A stretch of DNA of 64,000 nucleotides from Clostridium sp. DL-VIII (GCF_000230835.1 NZ_CM001240.1:3731779-3795778); one strand, 5' to 3'. Shown: positions 9,112-17,829, counted from the first letter of the stretch. Notes: generated from the letters alone by a model not told the origin. Numbers and translations are program-made.

Positions 9112-9648
9112 ATGAACATTTTATGTGAAAACGAACGCGGTTATGAATATTCTGATAATCGCCCTTATTATCCATCCTGTGGCTGTGGCTGTGGATGCGG
9201 TTGTGCTCCTCAAGAACCTGGCAGAGCCATATTAAATGTTGGATGCGGCGGAATTGGACCAATGCCTATAATTTCAACACCATTATCTAGACCTATTCCT
9301 GTAGCTAGCGTATCTATAGATACTACTTGCATGTGCAATCCTAAGGTTCTTTTAACTTTTACTAGCTTAATCTGTTTACCAGCAACTGTTGCTGTAACAT
9401 TAAACTTTATTATAATTAAGAGTCTTGCAGATGGAGCACCTCAACCAGTAGGTGGAACTCATACTTTCTCTGAAATAGCAAGCGTTTTGGAAGCAGAATC
9501 ATTTGCTTTCCAATATTGCGATTGCAATCCAGCATGCGGAAATATAACTTATACAGTTCAGCTTGAACCAAGTAGCTTGATTGCTGAGACAGCTGGTTTA
9601 ACTATAACTAACGCAACATTATCAGCTTTAGCTGTTGAAACTCTATAA
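9112..9648 (+). CDS. Cysteine-rich DUF4489-like protein, possible spore surface component
   Basis: 178 residues from ATG 9112, seven bases after GGAGG; an in-frame ATG at 9091 lacks this. The N-terminus has a remarkable CGCGCGCGC run (about residues 24-32), then ILNVGCGGIGPMPI, further Cys pairs (CMCNP, CDCNPACG) and a beta-rich C-terminal half. This matches my memory of DUF4489 proteins, found in Clostridium. Cysteine-rich proteins of this sort often form cross-linked spore layers, and the possible mother-cell promoter upstream would fit; both points are inference. No signal peptide. Followed by its own terminator. Confidence 0.7.
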   Translation: MNILCENERGYEYSDNRPYYPSCGCGCGCGCAPQEPGRAILNVGCGGIGPMPIISTPLSRPIPVASVSIDTTCMCNPKVLLTFTSLICLPATVAVTLNFIIIKSLADGAPQPVGGTHTFSEIASVLEAESFAFQYCDCNPACGNITYTVQLEPSSLIAETAGLTITNATLSALAVETL

Positions 9649-9670
9649 TAATAGTAAGTAATTATATTAC

Positions 9671-9705
9671 AGGGAGCTCTATTTATAGAGCTTCTCTTGT
9701 TTTTA
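9671..9705 (+). terminator. Terminator after the DUF4489-like gene
   Basis: AGGGAGCTCTA (9671-9681) pairs with TAGAGCTTCTCT (9686-9697) and is followed by TGTTTTTA. Classical stem plus T-tract. Confidence 0.8.
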
Positions 9706-9735
9706 TATATTATAATACTTAAGTTTTGAAACCAG

Positions 9736-9765
9736 CCGATGAATAAACCTTCAATTACTCATCGG
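9736..9765 (-). terminator. Weak terminator after gshAB
   Basis: CCGATGA (9736-9742) pairs with TCATCGG (9759-9765), 14 bases past the gshAB stop on the minus strand. The stem is short and no T-run follows. Confidence 0.4.
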
Positions 9766-9778
9766 TTTATTATATTAT

Positions 9779-12124
9779 TTAGTCTTCTAAAAATCCGAGC
9801 ACTTTTAATACATCAGCTCCAATTTTTCTTTCAGAGCCTTTATATGGATAGCAATGAATATGGATTGCAGGATTAAAATTAAGTTCAATTATTGCATAGT
9901 TTGAATTTTCATCAGAATAATCCTCTAACATCATGTCTACGCCGCAAATTCTAGCATTAACAGCTTTAGCTGCCTGAACAGCTATCTTTTTAAACTTTTC
10001 TGGAATATCATCAGTGTAATCTATGCTGTCTCCTCCAGTACTGATATTAGAATTTTCCCTTAAATAAACTACTTCATCTTTTTGAGGAATATAATTAAAA
10101 TCTTTATTCTGCTGTCTTAAAAATAATTCTGCATTCTCATCTAATATTATTTTTTCAAGAGGAGTAACATAATGGTATCCTCGAAGAGGATCTTGATTTT
10201 TTACTTCTACAAGTTCTGAAATAGAATTTATGCCATTTCCTTTAACGTTGGCTGGAACTCTGTGAAGTATTCCTACAACTTTATCATCTATAACTAAAAA
10301 ACGATATTCTTTTCCGTTTACAAATTCCTCAACAAGCACTGTATTATCATGTTTAAAAGCAATTTCAAAGGCTTTTTGTATACTTTTCTCATCTGTTCCA
10401 TCTTTAAAAATGCTTATTCCTAAGCCAAAGTTAGTCGATTTAGGCTTTATTACTATTGGAATATTTACAAAATCCTTTATTACATTTAAGGCTTCATTCA
10501 TAGAATTTACTTCTATTCCTTGTGGAACTTTAATTTTATTTTCTGATAATACCTTTTTAGTAACACTTTTATTTTCCATAATTAAAACTGTTACATAATT
10601 ATCCTTTGAAGTTTTTGTTGCCTGCTTTACATATTCTATTTTATTCTTCTTTTTTAGAGAAATAAAATTTTCTGTCTTATCTAAAACCTCAACTTTAATA
10701 CCTCTTTTAATTGCATCCTTCATTAAAATTTGAGTAGACAACTCTAATTCTTCATATCCTTGCAACTTAAATCTATTATCATAAGCGCTTTTCTTATATT
10801 TCTTTGCTAAATTCAAATGAGCATTAATATACCCTTCTTCTTTAACCTTTTGCTCAATTTTATATGCATAGGTCAATTTATTATCTTTTATTTTCTCAGT
10901 CATTAGATTTATAATTTCTTCTTTATTAAGTTTAAGTTCATTGTTTATATTTTTAATTTTTTCTAATATTTCTAATCCCCACTGTTTTTTTGAAATTGGA
11001 ACTCCATCTTTCTTTAACATAATATCATTTTGACCAAGCTTTGAAATGATTCTTTGATTCTCATTTCCTTCTTCCTGCCACTTATCATAATCATTTTCAT
11101 CATTTATTAACAAGAATAAATTGAATATTTGAAGAAAATATAAGTCATTTAGACTTATTCCTCCTTTTTCAAATGGATTTATATCAATGCTTCTGTACTC
11201 TAAATATTTAATTCCATCACGACTAAGTGAGCTAAAGAAATCATCTGGATCAGCTGGTTTAGGTCTTATACAGCTATATAATTCTTTGTAACTATCTATA
11301 AGTTTGTCGCTTATAAACCCTTTTAAGCTTTCGATATAACTTTCAACAGAATCATAATTCGGATATAAATCAATTTTATTCTTATAACCACATTCGCTGT
11401 TTCTATAAGATAAAGCTCCTTCATTTGAAAAACTATCTTGCGCAATTTGTGTAGATGATTTTAAGCATTTACCAACATAGCTCTTATCTACAACACCGCT
11501 CGCACCTAGTAAATATATGATAAACCATCTATAACGCAAATAATTCCTTGCTATTTTTAAATAAATGTTGTTTTTAAATTCTTTGTAATTAATATCCTGA
11601 TTATCACAGTTTTCTTTAAATAAAAATTTATTAAACTTTTTGCTGTTATATAATTTTACTAAGAATTCATCACTAAAAGAAAAATTATAATGTATACCAC
11701 AAATAATTTGCTTTTTACCGCCATATCTTTCAATTAAACTTTCTCTATATAATCTGGCTGCCGTCCCCTTACTGCTTTCACCATACTCTGCAATTCTAAT
11801 TTTATCATCTGCAGGGACTATACCTGGCATTGATTGCGGCCATAAATACTCATCGCCAATTTCCATTGCAACAATATCATAAAGTGCATTTGAAAAATTA
11901 TAGACATCTTCCACATTTGTAAAAGGTGGTGTTACAACCTCAACTTGGCTTTCTGCAAAATCTGTAGTTATATATGAATTTTCAACTTTATCACCAAATA
12001 TTGCTGGATGATTTTCTTCTGATAATTCTCCAGTATCATTTACTCTTAAACTTTCTCTTTCAATTCCATAATTTCCTTTTAATAATTCATAAGGCGTAAA
12101 TAATTCTTTAAGTTCGTTTAACAT
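9779..12124 (-). CDS. gshAB: Bifunctional glutamate-cysteine ligase / glutathione synthetase
   Basis: 781 residues, the usual length of GshF/GshAB fusions, which make glutathione from Glu, Cys and Gly in two ATP-dependent steps in one cytosolic polypeptide. Residues about 1-440 are a glutamate-cysteine ligase domain (YGIERESLRV, YITTDFAESQVEVVTPP, LEYRSIDINPFE). After a linker, an ATP-grasp domain runs from about 510 to the end, with KPKSTNFGLGISIF, VEEFVNGKEYRFLVI and IIELNFNPAIHIHCYPYKG. Starts at ATG 12124 after AGGGGGA. It lies 14 bases downstream of the MATE gene in an arsR-led operon, which suggests glutathione made for defence or export of thiol-binding compounds. Confidence 0.93.
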   Translation of the reverse strand: MLNELKELFTPYELLKGNYGIERESLRVNDTGELSEENHPAIFGDKVENSYITTDFAESQVEVVTPPFTNVEDVYNFSNALYDIVAMEIGDEYLWPQSMPGIVPADDKIRIAEYGESSKGTAARLYRESLIERYGGKKQIICGIHYNFSFSDEFLVKLYNSKKFNKFLFKENCDNQDINYKEFKNNIYLKIARNYLRYRWFIIYLLGASGVVDKSYVGKCLKSSTQIAQDSFSNEGALSYRNSECGYKNKIDLYPNYDSVESYIESLKGFISDKLIDSYKELYSCIRPKPADPDDFFSSLSRDGIKYLEYRSIDINPFEKGGISLNDLYFLQIFNLFLLINDENDYDKWQEEGNENQRIISKLGQNDIMLKKDGVPISKKQWGLEILEKIKNINNELKLNKEEIINLMTEKIKDNKLTYAYKIEQKVKEEGYINAHLNLAKKYKKSAYDNRFKLQGYEELELSTQILMKDAIKRGIKVEVLDKTENFISLKKKNKIEYVKQATKTSKDNYVTVLIMENKSVTKKVLSENKIKVPQGIEVNSMNEALNVIKDFVNIPIVIKPKSTNFGLGISIFKDGTDEKSIQKAFEIAFKHDNTVLVEEFVNGKEYRFLVIDDKVVGILHRVPANVKGNGINSISELVEVKNQDPLRGYHYVTPLEKIILDENAELFLRQQNKDFNYIPQKDEVVYLRENSNISTGGDSIDYTDDIPEKFKKIAVQAAKAVNARICGVDMMLEDYSDENSNYAIIELNFNPAIHIHCYPYKGSERKIGADVLKVLGFLED

Positions 12125-12138
12125 GAATTGTCCCCCTG

Positions 12139-13449
12139 TTAATATTTTCTTTTTACTTGAATTATATATAATAAATAAGCTGTAATCCCCTTAAGTATGC
12201 TTGATAGTGAGATGCTCATCCAAATACCTGTAAGTCCAAAAGGCTTAATTAAAGCTAATGCCATTGGAATACGCAAACCTGTAAATATTATACTTATAAT
12301 TGAAGAGATTTTAGGCTTGCCAATTCCAGTGAATAGACCGTTTGACACGGTTTCAATAGTACTAAAAATCTGCGAAAAAGCTACTGCTTGTAAGTAAGCT
12401 TTTGCAATAACTATGGTATTTTCATCTCTGACGAATAATTTGATAAATGGAACATTAAAAAACATAAATAAAAATGCCATTATAAGCGAATATATCGCAC
12501 CAATTCTTATTGCTGTATTATATCCTTCTTTTATTCTGTCATACTTTTTTGCGCCAAAATTTTGACCTGTAAAAGCCGCTATTGCACCATGCAGCCCGCC
12601 TACAACCATATAGGTAATTGATTCAATTTGTAATCCTATTTTTTGAGCTGCAATAGCATCTGAGCCGAATATCGCAATAATTCGTGCAATGAATATATTT
12701 ATTATAGTAAATAAAATTCTTTGAAGTGCCATTGGAAATCCTAAAACTATTATTTCTTGTATTTTTTCATAGTATATTTTTGTTTTTAGATTATATTTAA
12801 GTATATCCGATGATTTAGACAAATATAGCAAAAACATTATAATATTAGCCAGCATTGTTGCAATTGCTGCTCCAATCACTCCAAATTTGAATACATAAAT
12901 AAAAATCGGATCTAATATAATATTTGCAACCACACCTATTGAGTTAATATTAAATGGTAATTTGTTATTCCCAAAGCTTCCAAGTATTCTTGCATAAAGC
13001 AGATTATAAAAAGTAAAAAACATAGTTGGTCCACTTACAGCTAAAAATAGATAAGAGTCTCTTGCGACACTTGGATTATCAATATGCAAAAAATCTATTA
13101 GACTTCTTCCACTTAAAATCAATACAGATGCAAATAAAATCGCCATTATTGTATTTATTAAAAGTCCCGCATTAATATATTCTTTAACTTCATTATCATC
13201 TTTTTTTCCAATAGCATGAGCTACTTTTATTCCAGTACCAATAACAACTAAGGAATTTATTGAATAGCCAAGTCCCATATAAAAACTTGCAGATCCGACA
13301 CTGGCAATAGCACCACTCCCAAGGCCTCCAACCCATAACATATCAACTAAATTATATGTAAATTGTAATAAAGAACTTCCCATTATAGGAACAGATAAGG
13401 TTGTCAATACTTTTAAAGTTTTTCCTTCGGTCAAATCTGTTTTCTTCAT
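12139..13449 (-). CDS. MATE family multidrug efflux protein
   Basis: 436 residues starting at ATG 13449 after TAGGGGG; a longer frame from 13473 overlaps the upstream gene and lacks a ribosome site. Twelve hydrophobic segments are visible, with the MATE-type repeat (TTLSVPIMGSSLLQFTYNLVDMLWVGGLG near the start and a similar PMALQRILFTIINIFIARI around residue 240, after the midpoint). Such proteins export cations or drugs using Na+ or H+ gradients. Sandwiched between an ArsR-type repressor (1 base upstream) and gshAB (14 bases downstream), it is probably induced by a metal, metalloid or electrophile. The substrate cannot be told from sequence. Confidence 0.9.
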   Translation of the reverse strand: MKKTDLTEGKTLKVLTTLSVPIMGSSLLQFTYNLVDMLWVGGLGSGAIASVGSASFYMGLGYSINSLVVIGTGIKVAHAIGKKDDNEVKEYINAGLLINTIMAILFASVLILSGRSLIDFLHIDNPSVARDSYLFLAVSGPTMFFTFYNLLYARILGSFGNNKLPFNINSIGVVANIILDPIFIYVFKFGVIGAAIATMLANIIMFLLYLSKSSDILKYNLKTKIYYEKIQEIIVLGFPMALQRILFTIINIFIARIIAIFGSDAIAAQKIGLQIESITYMVVGGLHGAIAAFTGQNFGAKKYDRIKEGYNTAIRIGAIYSLIMAFLFMFFNVPFIKLFVRDENTIVIAKAYLQAVAFSQIFSTIETVSNGLFTGIGKPKISSIISIIFTGLRIPMALALIKPFGLTGIWMSISLSSILKGITAYLLYIIQVKRKY

Positions 13450-13450
13450 A

Positions 13451-13795
13451 TTACCCCCTACTATTCTCTGCATTACAATGCATATTAAATTTTTTACTAT
13501 CGCATATGCATTTATCTTTTTCTGTGACTAGCTTTAATAAGAATAATACCAATCGATTCGCATTATTTATATTTAATTTATATAAATTCCAAATGCCATC
13601 TTTTCTAGCTTCAACTAAACCACAATCAATTAATACTTTCATATGATGAGATAATGTAGGTTGAGTAAAATTAAAACTTTCCAATATCTCACACGCACAT
13701 TTCTCTCCGCACGAAAGCAGATCTATTATATTAAGTCTATTAGGATCGCTTAAAGCCTTTAGTATTTTAGCATTTTCTTCATATTCTGTGCTCAC
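13451..13795 (-). CDS. ArsR/SmtB family repressor
   Basis: 114 residues with a winged-helix domain: ALSDPNRLNIIDLL, then the recognition helix FTQPTLSHHMKVL and wing RKDGIWNLYKL. The metal-site helix contains CGEKCACEIL, whose Cys-Ala-Cys pair lies where ArsR proteins carry the arsenite-sensing CxC. A cysteine cluster at the C-terminus (CICDSKKFNMHC) may add ligands. Starts at GTG 13795, six bases after GGAG. It is the first gene of a three-gene operon with MATE and gshAB. It probably represses its own promoter, where an AT-rich dyad lies about 35-70 bases upstream; inducer As(III), Cd or another thiophilic ion is inference. Confidence 0.88.
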   Translation of the reverse strand: MSTEYEENAKILKALSDPNRLNIIDLLSCGEKCACEILESFNFTQPTLSHHMKVLIDCGLVEARKDGIWNLYKLNINNANRLVLFLLKLVTEKDKCICDSKKFNMHCNAENSRG

Positions 13796-13829
13796 CTTAT
13801 ACTCCTCTCAACATTATCCATATTTATTT

Positions 13830-13864
13830 CTACGTATACAGTATAGATATTCATCTATATGTAG
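13830..13864. promoter_or_regulatory. Candidate ArsR operator
   Basis: A nested dyad: TATAGAT (13842-13848) with ATCTATA (13853-13859), flanked by CTAC (13830-13833) and GTAG (13861-13864). Position just upstream of the arsR-type gene and the length of the dyad fit ArsR-family operators. Confidence 0.5.
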
Positions 13865-14032
13865 TCAATAATTTTATTTTATTTTACTATTTTAATATCT
13901 TTACGTATATACATATATCTATTTGTTATTTTTATACAGCTACAATTAGAAATGTATTTATACTTATTATTAGAATTAAATTCAAACTTTTTTATAATAA
14001 TTATATCCAGATCATTAGTATTATTTACATAA

Positions 14033-14078
14033 AAATAGATCTCAATCTTTCATATATAAAAAAACTTGAGGTCTATTT
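14033..14078 (-). terminator. Terminator after the GNAT gene at 14143
   Basis: AAATAGATCTCAA pairs with TTGAGGTCTATTT (one G-T pair) around a 20-base loop. On the minus strand the stem runs into TTTTTATG. Confidence 0.7.
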
Positions 14079-14142
14079 CTATTTTAATTTTGTTATATTT
14101 CTATTACATCGTGAAAATATCAGCATTCAACTTTATATCTTA

Positions 14143-14604
14143 TTATTTAACTTCTCTTTTTAAAATATAATTTCCAATGAAAAATCCATATTTATTATAA
14201 AATGGTAGTGCTTCATCATTTGCATAAACAACATTGATTTCAATTTTTACTATTCCATTAGATTCAAACCATTTCAAAGCATTATTCATTAGCTTGTCTC
14301 CTAATCCAAATTTACGATATTGCTCTTTTATGAAAATAGATTCTATTTCTCCAAAAGTATCTTCAATTGAACATAAGCAATATCCAATATATTCATCTTT
14401 TTCAGTATCTAAAAGTACTTCAAGTTTAATGATCCCTTTTTGCGCCTTTTCATAAATTGATTTCATTCTTTCTTCAAAAGTAAATGTTTTGTATTTCTCT
14501 TTAAAATAAACCGATTTATTAAGATGAATTAAATTAAGTTTTTCCCATAATGGCCTTATTATATTTATTTCAGATATATCCTTTTCAATTATGTTAATAT
14601 TCAT
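14143..14604 (-). CDS. GNAT family acetyltransferase
   Basis: 153 residues with the GNAT fold: acetyl-CoA loop EQYRKFGLGDKLM (about residues 94-106, the Q/R-x-x-G-x-G/A type), preceded by the beta strand GEIESIFI and followed by YGFFIGNYIL. Substrate unknown. Starts at ATG 14604 after GAGAGAG. It is 29 bases downstream of the C_GCAxxG_C_C gene on the same strand, so the two are probably co-transcribed with the DUF4440-like gene upstream. Four GNAT genes lie within 7 kb here. Confidence 0.85.
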   Translation of the reverse strand: MNINIIEKDISEINIIRPLWEKLNLIHLNKSVYFKEKYKTFTFEERMKSIYEKAQKGIIKLEVLLDTEKDEYIGYCLCSIEDTFGEIESIFIKEQYRKFGLGDKLMNNALKWFESNGIVKIEINVVYANDEALPFYNKYGFFIGNYILKREVK

Positions 14605-14633
14605 TATATAACTCTCTCCTCATATATAAACCT

Positions 14634-15059
14634 TTATAAAATTGTATTATTAATATAATTACATGTAAATTCAATTGCTTTTTTAGTCATCCCTTCACAT
14701 AAATGTGGAGGGTTATCTTTATTAAATCCCTGAGGTCTTAATTCTCTACAAAGTAAACTTCCAAAGTTACTTTGAAATTTATCTGCAAAATTGTAACAAT
14801 ATTCTACGATCCTTCTATTATCACATCTAAGTTTTCTACCCCAAATACCTATGAACATTAAAGCTCCTTCTACTAATCCACATTGAGCTCCAAACTTTCC
14901 TGCACCATGCATTCCAATAGCAGAATCTATTATTTGAGATTCTAATTCTATCTCATAGATACTTCCTAAAGTTTTTAATACTGTTGTAGCGCAATTTAAA
15001 TCATCTTCCCAATAATATTTATTAACCCTTTCATTAATTATATCTTTGTTTATGTTCAT
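14634..15059 (-). CDS. C_GCAxxG_C_C family putative redox protein
   Basis: 141 residues from ATG 15059, six bases after GGAGG; the longer frame from 15113 has no ribosome site. The cysteine pattern defines the family: NCATTVL near residue 23, then GMHGAGKFGAQCGLVEGALM, then SLLCRELRP and HLCEGMTKKA. The Gly-rich GxxGxxGxxCG block in the middle corresponds to the GCAxxG motif. Family members are small, cytosolic and proposed to be redox-active, with no firm reaction known. Neighbours are a GNAT and a DUF4440-like gene in the same direction. Substitution of the central GCA by GAQCG is a normal variant of this family. Confidence 0.82.
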   Translation of the reverse strand: MNINKDIINERVNKYYWEDDLNCATTVLKTLGSIYEIELESQIIDSAIGMHGAGKFGAQCGLVEGALMFIGIWGRKLRCDNRRIVEYCYNFADKFQSNFGSLLCRELRPQGFNKDNPPHLCEGMTKKAIEFTCNYINNTIL

Positions 15060-15126
15060 TATGAATCCTCCAATACGACTATATTTATTATATAAATTAT
15101 AATTGAAAATCATATTTCAATTATAA

Positions 15127-15495
15127 TTAAGCAGTTATTGTTCCTTGATGGAAAATCATTTTCCACTTACCCTCAAAGCACTTCCATACAGAACTACGCA
15201 GTGAATACTTTTTGTTTTCATTTAATTCACTATGCTTTATTAATCTATATGTTGCTAATACACAGTCATTACTAAGTTGATCTATTTTAAAGTCTGTTAT
15301 CTCCCAATACATATCTTGTACATTAATATATTCATCTATTGCTTGTCCTATATTGTAATTATATATATATCCTGAACTTGTAAACTCTGTAAATCCATCT
15401 ATTAACAATTCACTTGTCTTTTCTGCAGATTGTCTTATCTCAGGTTTTAATAAATCATTTTCAAGTTTTAATATATGATTTTTAAGCAATTCCAT
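15127..15495 (-). CDS. DUF4440 / SnoaL-like (NTF2-fold) small protein
   Basis: 122 residues with the NTF2-like layout: N-terminal helices (HILKLENDLLKPEIRQSAEKTSELL), then strands ending in RSSVWKCFEGKWKMIFHQGT, the signature end of DUF4440 proteins. Members bind small ligands or act as minor enzymes; no specific role can be given. Starts at ATG 15495 after GGTGGAG. It precedes the C_GCAxxG_C_C gene by 67 bases on the same strand and may head a three-gene unit with the GNAT. Confidence 0.8.
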   Translation of the reverse strand: MELLKNHILKLENDLLKPEIRQSAEKTSELLIDGFTEFTSSGYIYNYNIGQAIDEYINVQDMYWEITDFKIDQLSNDCVLATYRLIKHSELNENKKYSLRSSVWKCFEGKWKMIFHQGTITA

Positions 15496-15750
15496 TTATT
15501 ATCTCCACCTTAGTAAATATTTTTTCTTATAAAAATTAAAAGTAAAATTTTCTGCATTAATTAAAAATACTTAAATTTTCCCCTTACTCCTCTCAATGCG
15601 CATGTTTTCTATAAATATTTATATATTTACATATTTTTATATATTTATATGTTTCTTTATATGTATGTTCCTAGATAAATATATTTCTATAAACAAATTT
15701 ACATAGAAATATTTAAAAATATTTTTAAATGTTCATAGTTTTATATGAAC
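15496..15750. other. AT-rich gap upstream of the DUF4440-like gene
   Basis: No gene seen. The stretch is highly AT-rich with TATATTTA-type runs. A hairpin GTTCATA / TATGAAC at 15731-15750, followed by T-rich sequence on the minus strand, may end transcription coming from the remnant or HIT gene at higher coordinates. Confidence 0.4.
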
Positions 15751-15947
15751 CTATAAAAATATACAATCATTAATAAACATCCTTATTTGTTCCTTAGTCT
15801 TTGTCCAATAAATCATATATTGTCCAGTTTCTTCATCACAACCATATTCACAAATATCATCATAATCTATTTCTTTTATTAGTCTAATGGTTAATCTTTA
15901 TGTTTTAATCATCATATTCACGTTCCAAGTACATATAATTTATCCAT
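15751..15947 (-). pseudogene. Decayed gene remnant (fused fragments)
   Basis: On the minus strand ATG 15947 opens MDKLYVLGT and hits a TGA; a shifted frame continues NMMIKT to another stop. The opening resembles the start of a clostridial metallo-hydrolase (MDKLYVLGTGNA-type). Farther on, a 48-codon stretch without a start (15751-15897) reads as genuine protein, with KEIDYDDICEYGCDEETGQY and MIYWTKTKEQIRMFIND. I do not recognise that second fragment. Stops between the pieces and the lack of a ribosome site argue for a remnant rather than a working gene. Confidence 0.45.
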
Positions 15948-15991
15948 ATTATTATCTGCAAAATTAGAATTTGTTTATTATAACTAACAGC

Positions 15992-16498
15992 TTATAATTT
16001 GATATTTTTTAAAGCTTCTCTGTATAAATCTGCTGTTTCTTGATAATCAGTTAAAATTCCCTCTTCTCTCACAAAGTTTTGATAGCCTATTTTTTCTCCC
16101 TTTAACCTCGGAAAAAGTTGAAAATGCAAATGATTTCTTTTACCATCACATATAGTACACATATATACTTTTTTTGCACCTAAAATATCTTTATGTAATT
16201 TTATAATAACATCAGATATTTTTAATATGTGTATTCCCAAGTCAAGTGGCATTTCAGAAATATCTTCATAATGTTCTTTTGAAACTATAATTGTTTGTCC
16301 CGTTGCTCTTGGAAATTTTTCAAATTGACATCGTACTAATTCATCTTCATAAATAATTAAACCTTCATCTGGAAATATATCACCAGTAATAAAATTTTGA
16401 CATGAAAAGCATATTCCTTTTTCTTGGAATTCTTTTATTTTTTCTCTTCTTTGTTTCAATAATAATTCATCATTTTCATCTAACTTTTTTACGTACAT
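15992..16498 (-). CDS. HIT-like nucleotide-binding protein (GalT/Ap4A-phosphorylase type motif)
   Basis: 168 residues. The key motif is HLHFQLFP near residue 122: the third His of the canonical HxHxH is Gln, as in galactose-1-phosphate uridylyltransferase and Ap4A phosphorylases, which transfer rather than hydrolyse nucleotides. Two Cys pairs, CFSC near residue 30 and CTIC near 112, could bind zinc. The segment FPRATGQTIIVSKEHYEDISE is typical of HIT proteins. Starts at ATG 16498 after GAGGGA. A GNAT gene lies 73 bases upstream in the same direction. Substrate unknown. Confidence 0.78.
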   Translation of the reverse strand: MYVKKLDENDELLLKQRREKIKEFQEKGICFSCQNFITGDIFPDEGLIIYEDELVRCQFEKFPRATGQTIIVSKEHYEDISEMPLDLGIHILKISDVIIKLHKDILGAKKVYMCTICDGKRNHLHFQLFPRLKGEKIGYQNFVREEGILTDYQETADLYREALKNIKL

Positions 16499-16571
16499 AT
16501 CGATCCCTCATTTATACATATTATTTATATAGCTCCTACTTTAAATTAAAATTCATTAAATCGCATATATG

Positions 16572-17063
16572 TTATACTTTTTTATACTTATACATAATAG
16601 TTGAACCATCATCTTCATTAAATACTGGTGGATATGTCCTATACTCATAACCAAGCTTATAATAAAATTTATGAGAACTTTTGGAAGATGGAATTTCAAT
16701 TAAATTGCTGTCAATACACCATTCATCAAGTTCAAGATGATGTACAAGGTCTCTTCCAATACCTTTCCACCTATAATCTGGATTGACAAATATAGCAGTA
16801 AAATAACTTTGTTTTTCTTGACTATAATCTCTACTTACTCCTCCACAAGCAATAATCTTATTATCATACCAAACTTCATAATAATGCTTTGTTTCAATAA
16901 TGTTTTTTAGCCAATTTGTAGTAAATCTGCCTAAATATTTTTCAAATTCATTCTCATTATAATCTATATAGTTTACTTCTTTCATGCACCTATGTATAAT
17001 TCCTAATATAATATCAACATTTTGTATATCCGCTCTTTTATATACCAATTTGCTTAATTCCAT
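16572..17063 (-). CDS. GNAT family acetyltransferase
   Basis: 163 residues with a clear GNAT core: strand YFTAIFVNPDYRWKGIGRDLVHHLE (about 85-110) carrying the R-W-K-G-I-G acetyl-CoA loop, then KFYYKLGYEYRTYPP near the C-terminus. Substrate unknown. Starts at ATG 17063 after AAGGAGA, and stands upstream of the HIT-like gene in the same direction, possibly as a two-gene operon. Not closely similar to the other GNATs in this stretch. Confidence 0.85.
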   Translation of the reverse strand: MELSKLVYKRADIQNVDIILGIIHRCMKEVNYIDYNENEFEKYLGRFTTNWLKNIIETKHYYEVWYDNKIIACGGVSRDYSQEKQSYFTAIFVNPDYRWKGIGRDLVHHLELDEWCIDSNLIEIPSSKSSHKFYYKLGYEYRTYPPVFNEDDGSTIMYKYKKV

Positions 17064-17089
17064 AATATTCTCCTTATTAACTTTCCACT

Positions 17090-17197
17090 TTATTCTTTAA
17101 TTTCATTTAAACTAATACCAATTTGCTTTGGTTCCTTCTTTCCACTTACTCCTAAAGGTAGTTCTTTATTTGCTGAAATATAGTGCATTAAACTCAT
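17090..17197 (-). CDS. Small ORF or truncated N-terminus (35 residues)
   Basis: Starts at ATG 17197 with AAAGAGGTG nine bases upstream, giving MHYISANKELPLGVSG followed by a basic-polar tail and a TAA. The opening M-H-Y-I-S-x-x-K-E-L-P-L-G looks like the start of a longer clostridial protein, so this may be a truncated gene that still has its ribosome site. It lies just upstream of the GNAT gene at 16572-17063. Function unknown. Confidence 0.35.
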   Translation of the reverse strand: MSLMHYISANKELPLGVSGKKEPKQIGISLNEIKE

Positions 17198-17829
17198 AAG
17201 ACACCTCTTTTATCTATTTAATTAATTGATTTTGGGGATACATCCAATACCTAAAATTATGAACTTATTAATTTTTATATTTCTTACTTGTATTTTCTAA
17301 CTAATCCAATATCTCCGTATTTAGGAATATTACTAATTATTGATAAATTATTTTAATTTGGCATTACAATTAGAACAATAATTAATATATTTCATTGGTT
17401 GTCTTGTTGGTAAAGACTTCTTACACACTGGACATCTTCATGCAATGCGCTTAACAATAATCCCACCTATAAAAAAATTGATTGAATTATTATATTCCCT
17501 GAAATAAATGAATGAATTATACCATACATAATAAAAATATAAATGCTCCTATTCCACACATAAATCTAATTCGTAAATATTTATTTTTAAAATAGAACCA
17601 CCTTTATTTAATTTATATCAATTAACTACTTTACATAGGTTATTTCCATATTATACGTAATACTTTACATGTAAAAAAGGCAATTACCTGCAATAATTGC
17701 TACAATTATAATCTTAAAAATATTATCGCTTAACAACATTTTATTATATAAGTGCAATAATATAGTTACATTGCAGAAGTATAAACAAACTCAAATGCAA
17801 AATATGTATTGAAATGTCTTTAATGCAAC
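17198..17829. other. Mostly non-coding stretch with gene debris
   Basis: No intact gene seen in about 630 bases. It includes a zinc-ribbon remnant (separate entry). The rest is AT-rich, with a short hairpin GCAATTA / TAATTGC near 17681-17700. Together with 15.5-16.0 and 23.5-24.0 kb it marks places where genes have been lost. Confidence 0.4.
17348..17440 (-). pseudogene. Zinc-ribbon protein remnant with in-frame stop
   Basis: Reading on the minus strand, 29 codons end the frame with RCPVCKKSLPTRQP...YCSNCNAKLK, a clear four-cysteine zinc ribbon. A TGA at 17438-17440 sits directly before it, and upstream of the TGA the same frame continues as IGGIIVKRIA without a start codon. It is probably the tail of a decayed membrane or DNA-binding protein with a C-terminal zinc ribbon. 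Confidence 0.45.
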
